This document shows, one piece after another, positions 15,385 to 22,761 of a stretch of DNA of 34,404 bases. Within the stretch, counting starts at the first letter, position 1, and the number at the start of each line of letters is the position of its first letter. The notes under the pieces are model-generated. The model was not told the origin of the DNA and ran no database searches. It was given only the letters and a program-made list of their open reading frames with translations. This DNA comes from Verrucomicrobiota bacterium. GTDB taxonomy: Bacteria; Verrucomicrobiota; Verrucomicrobiia; Verrucomicrobiales; Akkermansiaceae. The translations under genes were made by a program, and so were the position numbers. The stretch spans positions 1 to 34,404 of the forward strand of contig JAPLUI010000171.1 in NCBI GenBank assembly GCA_026397725.1. Reading direction: 5' to 3'.

Positions 15385-18153
15385 TCAGTCCGGCTTGAAG
15401 TCGATCCGATAGACGCAGGTGTATGGAGACGCTTGCACCTGCGGCACCGGGAGCGTGAGTGCGGCAGCGGTCTGCTGCCATTGCACTGCGCTCGTTGAGC
15501 CCAGGATGCTAACGGCGGCGATGGTCTTGTCAGGCAGGGCCGTGTTGCCCAGCGCCCTAACCATGACTGCCTGCTCAGGCCAGCCCAGGCAGATGGCATA
15601 CACCGAGTTTCCCTTCGCGGTGAAGCGGATCGCGGGTGGGGTGCTCGTGGCGGCCGCCGGCTCCGCTGGGGCTCCGTCATGAAAGACCCGCCAGGGCGAA
15701 GTTCCGTAGATCGCCTCGCCGTTGATCGCCATCCATGCGCCGACCTCCAGCAAGCGATCCACGCACGGCTGGGGGATGAGCCCCTCGGCAGTGGGGCCGA
15801 CATTGAGCAGGTAGTTGCCGCCCTTGCTGACAATATCCACCAGGCGGAACACGACCTCCTTGGCGGAGACCCAATTGTGATCGTTCCGATTGAAGCCATA
15901 GCTGGTGTTCATGCTGCCGGGGTTTTCCCACTCGAAGCCCAGGTTCTTGTCGGCGATCTCGTTGTCCCCGGTGGAGATATAATCGCAATGCGGCGGCGGG
16001 ATCTTCGCCGGGAAGCGGCAGCCCTGGATCCGGCTGTTGATCACGACCGCAGGCCGCAAGCTGCGGATCGACTGATAGAGAGCCTCGACCTGGGCGTCGG
16101 TCTTCATGTCGATTTCATCGAACCAGAGCAGGTCCGGCTGGTATTGGGTCAGGAGTTCCTCGACCTGGGGCTTGGCAAAGGTGGCGAAGTAGCTATTGAA
16201 ATCCTCCGGCGTGGAAGCGGGATAATCCCAGCCATTGTTCTGCCGGTAATGGTTGCCGGGGCCTTGCGGACGATACCAATCGCGGTCGATGGAATAGTAA
16301 CAACCAAAGCGCAGGCCGGAGGCCCGGCAGGCCTCCGACAACTCGCGGGTGACATCGCGCTTGAAGGGCGTGGCATCGACAACGTTATACGGCGTCAACG
16401 CGGACTTGAACATGCTGAAACCGTCGTGGTGCTTGGTGGTTAGAACCAGGTATTTCATGCCGGCCTTGGTGGCGATGGCGGTCCAGGCCCGGGCGTCGAA
16501 TTTCACGGGGTTGAATTGCGTGGCGAGTTGCGCGTATTCCCTGGCCGGGATTTTCTCATCGAACATGATCCATTCGGAATACCCCGTCGGATGGACTTTG
16601 TCTTTCCACACGCCACCGGGGATGGCATAGAGCCCCCAATGAATGAACATGCCGAACCTCGCTTCGCGCCACCATTGGATGCGTTGCTCGCGGGTCAGCT
16701 CCGTTGGCGACGCGGGGGTGGCCGCCGCCGCGGCGTCCGGGCGGGCCAGCAGCAACGGCACGGGCTCGGCCGCACGCCCCGGCGGACGCACGCCCGGGCC
16801 CTTTTTGTTAGTGCCGAGATCGGCGTCCATTGCGGCAATGAGTTGCTGCAAACGCGCGACGACCTCCGGGTGCTGCGCCGTCACGTCGTTGGTCTCGCCG
16901 ATGTCCGTGTCGAGGTTGTAAAGTGTCGGCGTGAAGGCCGTTGCCGGCCCACCGGGCTTCTTCTGTTGGCCGCCGCCCATGTTTTCGGCTTGGCGGGCGA
17001 TGGCCAGCTTCCAGGGACCGCTGCGGACGGCTTCGAGCCGGTTGCCGGAAAAGTAGAACTGCGCCTCGCGAGGCGAGACCTGCGTCTGGCCGAGCAGCAG
17101 CGGGGTGAGATCCTTGCCATCGATTTTCACGCCGACGGGCAAAGTCGCGGTGCCCAGTGCGGCAAAGGTCGGTAACAAATCGATGTTGCCGGTCACCGCA
17201 TCGCAGGTGCTGCCCGGTGGCACTTTTCCGGGCCACCACGCCACGGTGGGTTCGCGCATGCCGCCCTCGTAGGTGCCGCCCTTGCCGCCCCGCAGCGGGC
17301 CGGCGGTGCCGCCATTCTTGCCCTGGGTGAGCCACGGGCCGTTGTCGCTGGTGAAGATGACGAGGGTGTTCGCTGCGAGGTTGAGTTCGCGCAGGGTGGT
17401 TAGAACGCGGCCCACGCTGGCATCGACTTCCTCGACCCAATCGCCATAGGTGCCGTTGGCCGAGTGGCCGCGAAACTGCTCACCGGGATGCAGCGGCACA
17501 TGCACGGCGGTGTGTGGCAGATAGAGGAAGAAGGGCGTGGCCTGGTGCTCCGTGATGAACTTCACAGCCTCGTCCGTGTAGCGCTCGGTCAGGCGGTCCT
17601 GCGCGGAGGGCGGGACGATTTCGATGACCTGATCGTCGCGCAAGAGCGGCAACGGCGGGTTCTGGCCCTTCTTCGGAGGGTCTGCGTTGCCGCCCATGTC
17701 GTTCGAGTAGGGCAAGCCGAAATAGTGATCGAAGCCGTGACGGGTGGGGAGAAACTCCGCTTGGTCGCCGACGTGCCATTTGCCGATGCACATGGTGGCA
17801 TAACCGGTGGTCTTCAGCACCTCGGCCACCGTGCGTTCCGCCGGATTCAAGCCGACGTGCGCGGCCGGGAAGATGACATCCGGCAACGACACGCGTTTGG
17901 CATAACAACCGGTTAGAACCTGCGCCCGCGACGGCGTGCAAACCGGTGCGGCGTAGAACGACGTGAGTTTCATGCCTTCCTGGGCCATGCGGTCGAGGTT
18001 CGGGGTGCGGTTCTTCGTCGAGCCAAACGGCCCGATGTCGCCGTAGCCGAGGTCGTCGGCGAGGATGAGGATGAGGTTGGGTTGGTCGGCGGCAGGCAGC
18101 GCGGCAGGTGAGGCTAACAAGACCATTGCAAGGTGACGCAAAAGGTATTTCAT
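15385..18153 (-). CDS. Sulfatase-alpha-L-fucosidase (GH29) fusion
   Basis: 922 residues from the ATG at 18153, chosen because it begins the signal peptide (MKYLLRHLAM...ALPA); the frame is open to 18204. Residues about 24-473 are a type I sulfatase: ADDLGYGD with Asp33/Asp34, CTPSR with Cys72 as the formylglycine precursor, GKWHVG, HTAVHVP and TSDNGPW. A Pro/Ala-rich linker (about 450-485) leads to a GH29 domain: RFGMFIHWGLYAIPGG, KHHDGFSMF, DLLWFDEID with candidate nucleophile Asp679, and GGNYLLNVGPTAEG. It would remove sulfate and alpha-L-fucose from sulfated fucans outside the cytoplasm. It lies 108 bp downstream of the PfkB-type kinase gene. Activation needs a formylglycine-generating enzyme, not in this window. 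Confidence 0.92.
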   Translation of the reverse strand: MKYLLRHLAMVLLASPAALPAADQPNLILILADDLGYGDIGPFGSTKNRTPNLDRMAQEGMKLTSFYAAPVCTPSRAQVLTGCYAKRVSLPDVIFPAAHVGLNPAERTVAEVLKTTGYATMCIGKWHVGDQAEFLPTRHGFDHYFGLPYSNDMGGNADPPKKGQNPPLPLLRDDQVIEIVPPSAQDRLTERYTDEAVKFITEHQATPFFLYLPHTAVHVPLHPGEQFRGHSANGTYGDWVEEVDASVGRVLTTLRELNLAANTLVIFTSDNGPWLTQGKNGGTAGPLRGGKGGTYEGGMREPTVAWWPGKVPPGSTCDAVTGNIDLLPTFAALGTATLPVGVKIDGKDLTPLLLGQTQVSPREAQFYFSGNRLEAVRSGPWKLAIARQAENMGGGQQKKPGGPATAFTPTLYNLDTDIGETNDVTAQHPEVVARLQQLIAAMDADLGTNKKGPGVRPPGRAAEPVPLLLARPDAAAAATPASPTELTREQRIQWWREARFGMFIHWGLYAIPGGVWKDKVHPTGYSEWIMFDEKIPAREYAQLATQFNPVKFDARAWTAIATKAGMKYLVLTTKHHDGFSMFKSALTPYNVVDATPFKRDVTRELSEACRASGLRFGCYYSIDRDWYRPQGPGNHYRQNNGWDYPASTPEDFNSYFATFAKPQVEELLTQYQPDLLWFDEIDMKTDAQVEALYQSIRSLRPAVVINSRIQGCRFPAKIPPPHCDYISTGDNEIADKNLGFEWENPGSMNTSYGFNRNDHNWVSAKEVVFRLVDIVSKGGNYLLNVGPTAEGLIPQPCVDRLLEVGAWMAINGEAIYGTSPWRVFHDGAPAEPAAATSTPPAIRFTAKGNSVYAICLGWPEQAVMVRALGNTALPDKTIAAVSILGSTSAVQWQQTAAALTLPVPQVQASPYTCVYRIDFKPD

Positions 18154-18261
18154 GGCGTGGGATGATATATACATTGGTTGTTGGTTGCGGCTATTCCGAG
18201 GCAAGCCATTTGGTCATTCGGCCCTGCGGTGCTCCAGTTTCCGCAGGGTTTCGCTCAGGAG

Positions 18262-19416
18262 TTAGAGTCGCTCGCCGAGGGTGCCGGCGGCCCAGGCCTC
18301 GAGCAGCCTCGTCATGTCGGCGAACGACGCGGAACGTCCGGAGCGGACGAAATGCGCGCCGGCCAGGTTGCCTGCCAGCAGCAGGCCCGCGTCGTCGAAG
18401 CCCCTCAGCGCAGCGGCGAGACACCCGGCCCCGAAATTATCCCCCGCCCCGGTCGAGATGAGCGGCTCGCGGCACCAGGGAAGCGGCACATAGACCGTGC
18501 CGGCGGCGCTGGCGCAGGCGGCTCCGTCGTTAGGGTGAATGATCACCCGATCCACGTCAATGTTGGACCGCAGGCAGGCGGCGAGTTCGGCCACGGCATC
18601 GACATCCTTGCGCCCATGATAGGCTTGGCCGAAAACCTCGCCCATTTGCCAGGCTTCTTTCAGGTTGAAACTGAGCAGGGTCTGGCACTGCCGGGTGATG
18701 GGCCCCAGGCGGGCTAGCAAGTCCTCCCGGTCGGCATGCGGGCGGGTCTCGAACTCCGCCAGATCCATGAAAAAGAACACCTCCTTGGCCGGCACGCCGA
18801 GGCAGGCCAGGCGGGCGGCCAGCTGGCTCCAGATTTCACCGGCATGGGGCAGCTTCCCCCAGTTGACCGCGCTGATGAAGCGGGCGGCCTGCAGTTCCTC
18901 GTCGAGTGCGGGCTGCCCGACGCATTCCAGCAGGCGCTCCCAGGTCACCTCGCCGCAGGCGGCCATGTCGCACAACATGACCTTGCCGTCGGTGAACTCA
19001 AGGCAGGTGGTGTGCGCGGGGCGGGCCAGCGTGAACAGCCGCTTCAGTTTGCCACCCAGCGCATCCTGATAGATCGGCAGCACCTCGTCGCGACCCATCG
19101 CGCCGATGTAGGTGACGTCGATCGCGCCGGCATGGATGTCATGCATGGCCGCGGCGAAGAGCGGGCCGTTGCCGCCGAACTTGTCACCCAGATGCTGCGC
19201 CGGATAGGATGCGGCGATGCCCGCGGCGGCCGCAACCTTGGGGCCGAACTCGGCCATCGACACCGGTGCCAACAGGCGCACGAAGGTGTCGATGAAGCCA
19301 TCGAACCCGCACAGGCCGGAGAACCTGGGCTGGGCGGCGGCGGCCCGGGACTTGAAATCGGCAATGACTCCGGCGAGCGCTGCGACGTTGCGATGAATGG
19401 TGAGCGGGGTGGCCAT
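18262..19416 (-). CDS. PfkB/ribokinase-family carbohydrate kinase
   Basis: 384 residues. The PfkB signature LISTGAGDNFGAGCLAA lies near residues 321-337, with the catalytic-base Asp of GAGD about residue 326. An N-terminal CGFDGFID and the GDKFGGNGPLFAAAM segment fit the substrate-binding lid region of the family. It probably phosphorylates a sugar or sugar derivative with ATP in the cytoplasm; the substrate cannot be read from the sequence. It is directly upstream of, and co-directional with, the sulfatase-fucosidase gene, so a role in using a released sugar is plausible but unproven. There is no clear Shine-Dalgarno before the ATG at 19416. Confidence 0.85.
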   Translation of the reverse strand: MATPLTIHRNVAALAGVIADFKSRAAAAQPRFSGLCGFDGFIDTFVRLLAPVSMAEFGPKVAAAAGIAASYPAQHLGDKFGGNGPLFAAAMHDIHAGAIDVTYIGAMGRDEVLPIYQDALGGKLKRLFTLARPAHTTCLEFTDGKVMLCDMAACGEVTWERLLECVGQPALDEELQAARFISAVNWGKLPHAGEIWSQLAARLACLGVPAKEVFFFMDLAEFETRPHADREDLLARLGPITRQCQTLLSFNLKEAWQMGEVFGQAYHGRKDVDAVAELAACLRSNIDVDRVIIHPNDGAACASAAGTVYVPLPWCREPLISTGAGDNFGAGCLAAALRGFDDAGLLLAGNLAGAHFVRSGRSASFADMTRLLEAWAAGTLGERL

Positions 19417-19599
19417 GGGGGTGGATGGGTGCTTGCTTGTGCTGCCATCGCCCGAACATGGGCGGAAGACGCCCCATTCGTAATCGTTACAGGCGGAAAT
19501 TCAAACCAATTTTTCGTCGTGGCTGCGGCGTCCCGCCGCAGGCCGTGGACGGCGCGTCTCGCGCCGCGAATTCGAATGCCGTCGGCCACCACTCCCCCC

Positions 19600-19960
19600 G
19601 CCTGCCACCAGTGCCGCGTCCGCCAGACCGCCGCCTGGATCGCCTCCTGCGTCTGCCACGAAGTCCCACATCGCCAGTTCGTCTTCACCATCCCCACCAT
19701 CCTCCGCGGCATTTTCCGCAAGCGCCGCGACCTCCACCACCTCCTGTTCAAAACGGCGACCGACACCTTGCTGGAAGCCCTCCGCGCCTACCTCAACCTC
19801 CCCGACGGTCGCCTCGCTGCCGTCGCCACCGGCCACCCCTTCTAACGAGAAAATCACCCGGAACGCCGCCACCCGGACCGTCATCTGCCGCTCAAAGCAC
19901 CACCACCCCACCAAGCGCAACCTCGAGGTCTTCAAAGCCACCGGTTTCCTTGCTGCCGTC
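19600..19960 (+). mobile_element. IS91-like transposase remnant (degenerate)
   Basis: Two fragments of an IS91-type transposase are recognisable. Frame 1 to the stop at 19845 encodes CHQC...VPHRQFVFTIPTIL...NLPDGRLAAV, matching the zinc-finger and N-terminal catalytic-domain region. Immediately after, in frame 2 (from about 19847), VICRSKHHHPTKRNLEVFK resembles the conserved segment near the C-terminus of these transposases. The middle, including the HUH/Tyr catalytic part, is missing, so this is an internally deleted, frameshifted relic. Its upstream boundary is unclear. It marks the start of the accessory region. Confidence 0.7.
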
Positions 19961-19975
19961 ATCGACCACGCCTGC

Positions 19976-19989
19976 CTGCCGGCAGGCGG
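19976..19989. repeat. Perfect 14-bp palindrome GCCTGCCGGCAGGC
   Basis: A self-complementary GC-rich palindrome within CCTGCCTGCCGGCAGGCGGG, at the downstream edge of the transposase relic. Such TGCCGGCA palindromes often occur as dispersed repeats; here there is a single copy. Confidence 0.6.
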
Positions 19990-20268
19990 GTCCTCCCGAG
20001 GTCCCGCTTGGCGATGGTCGCATCCTCGTCCTGAAATACACCTGAACTCGAAGGCGTCCCACGCCTCAAAAATCCGCTGCCCGAAGATTTTCGAAAAGAA
20101 TCCTCGACAACGCGGACAGGATAGGCATCTTCGCGTCTTGAGGAGATTTACCATGATTCTGACGAAATCCCCCATTTTCGTGCATGATCCCGCCGGACCA
20201 ACGTCTTGGTCGGCTCCGGGGCTGAGGCTTTTGCGCCGTTTCCGCCACCATGGGTCATGGGTCAGAGA

Positions 20269-20371
<103 letters not shown>

Positions 20372-20403
20372 CGACAGCGAACCGCCAAAAACAACGAAAC
20401 ACC

Positions 20404-22761
20404 ATGAAAACAGTCAATATCATCAATCCTATAAGAGATTCCCTCAAACACCTCGCCCTCGCTTCGGCGCTGGGTGTCGCCACGTTTATGGGCCTGGCTC
20501 CTCAGGCGCAGGCCGCCCCCATCATCTGGGACGGCCCCACGATTACGTTCACCAAGGCCGACAACGCCGACTGGCTGCTTGAAGCGAATCAGGACCGAAT
20601 CACCCCCAATGTCTGGATCACGCGTCAGAACAAACAGCAAATCTACAACATCAAGATAGAGGCCGCTCCCGGCGGATGGGAGACTGACAGCCCCAAGGAT
20701 ACGGAATGGGCTTGGCCCGGACAATTTGGCAATTCCTCCGACCCGGCACAATTCAAAGCGGCTAATTATGCCAGTCTGCATTTCGGACATTTTGACCTGG
20801 TCGCAGGTGGTGCTGTTGCTGCAATTGTCGGCATTCCAGCCGTTGTGCATCTTATAAGCGACAACATTTACCTCGAGGTCAAGTTCACGAGTTGGACGCA
20901 AGGAGCGGGTGGTGGGACTGGGAATAATGGGACGCCGAATGGCGGCGGCTTTTCCTACACGAGGAGCACCCTGCGCCCACCCATCACCTACGACTTCGCA
21001 AGAATCGGTCCCTCACCCGGCGATCCCGTCGCCAGCATGCAGAAATGGACCCAATTATTCCCCATCGCAGGTAACTTGTGGAGTGAGGATTTTGGTTGGC
21101 CGGCGGATACCGGCAGTTTGGGTCACCTCGGCGCGGGGTGGAATGATTCCGAAACCCAGATGGGCCGGTCCCCGCAGTTCGTCCTGAATGGCTCGGGAGA
21201 TCTGACATTCCAGTTGTTCGGCTCCAAATCGTCGCTTGCCGCCGTGGACGTGACTCCTTCCACGGTTCCTGCGACGGCGATTGATCTCGGCGGCTTTTGC
21301 GGCGTGGCCCTGCGCGATGTCGCCACCGACACGTATCTGATGAGCAAGGGACTAAGCGCCCATACTTATGATGCGTTTGCGACCCTGAGTTTTACCGCAG
21401 AGGAGTTGTTACCCCATGTCATCCCCGGGGCAAGTTACACGCTCGACTGGATCGATTACGATAAAGACATCTCCTCGGGCAATGGCGATGGTTGGGGCTG
21501 GCTGGTCAACGTCTCCATCCCCGGTAACTCTTTGAGTTCGGATTGTGACATGCTGACCTTCGGTCCCGGTGCCGTCATTACCGGAACGGACATCGTCTTG
21601 ACCGTGGCGCCTGGCACTACTCCAGAGCAGGTGGCGGCTATCGCGCCCACCTTCACGTTGTCCCCCTATGCCTCGTGCGATCGGACAAGCGGAAGCATCC
21701 CCAGCCCGGATCCCTTAAGCACCACCACTGCGGTGCATTACATCGTCACTGCCGCGAATGGCACCACCACCAAGGACTACTCGGTTTTGGTCGTCGTCGC
21801 CGACCCATTGGTCCCGCCCACCCCGCCGCCTGTCATTGCTGGCATGAGGGTGTGGCTCACGGCCGATAACGTGGATCCCTACGATGGCGCTCAAGTCCGG
21901 GTCGCGACCGGCGGCACTTTCATCAAGCAATGGAATGATCTGAGCGGCAACGCCAACCATGCCACCCAAACCACCGAAGCCGACCAGCCGCGATACATCG
22001 CCAGCGGCGTGGGCGGCAAGCCCGTGCTGCGCTTCGCGGCAAGCAGCAACGATGCTGGCCCCAAGCTGAAGCTTGGGGATTTGAGCGCGCAGTTCACCAA
22101 GGTTCCAGCATCGGACAGCGCGGGCTCCATGTTCGCCGTCTCGACCATCAACGGCGACGGACGTTACAACCTCTTCGACAACCGCGACAACGATTCCCGT
22201 TGGGTGGCCGACTCATGGAGCGAGTCCCAGCCCGGCGTCTTCCGCGGCGGCCGCACCGGCTTTGATAGCAACAAATACAGCCTTTGGCCGCAGAGCGGGT
22301 CGCATATCTTCGCGATGGAAAGCAGCAGCTCGGCATACACCTTTGTGATCGACGGCACCCAGATCGGCACCACCGGCGGTAATTACCACAGCGGAGCGGG
22401 CCAGAACTGGACCATCGGCGACCGGCCGGGCAACGGCCAGCAACTGAAGGGCGACATCGCCGAGTTGATTCTGTTCGACCGCGTTCTGACCACCGACGAA
22501 GCCAACATGATGGGTGCCTATCTAACGGCAAAGTATGGTCTGACCAACGCCTATCCCCCGATGCTCGCACCGGCGGTGCCCACCGGGGTGGTGGCAGCCC
22601 CTGTGTCATCAGGAACGATCCGTCTGACCTGGCCCCCCCGCGTTGGGTGCCTCAACCTACAACGTCTGGCACAGGAACACCGTGACCAGCGACGAGCAGG
22701 TGGTCACCGGTGTGACCTCGCCATACACCATCAGCGGCTTGACCAATGGCACCCCCTATGA
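20404..22761 (+). CDS. Large modular secreted protein, N-terminal part (frame broken at C7)
   Basis: From the ATG at 20404, chosen because it starts a signal peptide (lysine, hydrophobic core, AQA cleavage near residue 38), this frame gives 785 residues. In order it holds: an unrecognised domain to about 375; a DUF5018-like Ig-type domain beginning CDMLTF (about 380-475); a LamG/concanavalin-like domain (about 478-708, with KQWNDLSGNANHATQ); and the first strands of a fibronectin type III domain. The frame is lost at seven C (22633-22639); the last roughly 40 residues are out-of-frame tail. With six C the frame would read TWPPALGASTYNVW and join the downstream ORF into a protein of about 1677 residues. 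It is likely extracellular, adhesive or polysaccharide-binding. Confidence 0.8.
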   Translation: MKTVNIINPIRDSLKHLALASALGVATFMGLAPQAQAAPIIWDGPTITFTKADNADWLLEANQDRITPNVWITRQNKQQIYNIKIEAAPGGWETDSPKDTEWAWPGQFGNSSDPAQFKAANYASLHFGHFDLVAGGAVAAIVGIPAVVHLISDNIYLEVKFTSWTQGAGGGTGNNGTPNGGGFSYTRSTLRPPITYDFARIGPSPGDPVASMQKWTQLFPIAGNLWSEDFGWPADTGSLGHLGAGWNDSETQMGRSPQFVLNGSGDLTFQLFGSKSSLAAVDVTPSTVPATAIDLGGFCGVALRDVATDTYLMSKGLSAHTYDAFATLSFTAEELLPHVIPGASYTLDWIDYDKDISSGNGDGWGWLVNVSIPGNSLSSDCDMLTFGPGAVITGTDIVLTVAPGTTPEQVAAIAPTFTLSPYASCDRTSGSIPSPDPLSTTTAVHYIVTAANGTTTKDYSVLVVVADPLVPPTPPPVIAGMRVWLTADNVDPYDGAQVRVATGGTFIKQWNDLSGNANHATQTTEADQPRYIASGVGGKPVLRFAASSNDAGPKLKLGDLSAQFTKVPASDSAGSMFAVSTINGDGRYNLFDNRDNDSRWVADSWSESQPGVFRGGRTGFDSNKYSLWPQSGSHIFAMESSSSAYTFVIDGTQIGTTGGNYHSGAGQNWTIGDRPGNGQQLKGDIAELILFDRVLTTDEANMMGAYLTAKYGLTNAYPPMLAPAVPTGVVAAPVSSGTIRLTWPPRVGCLNLQRLAQEHRDQRRAGGHRCDLAIHHQRLDQWHPL

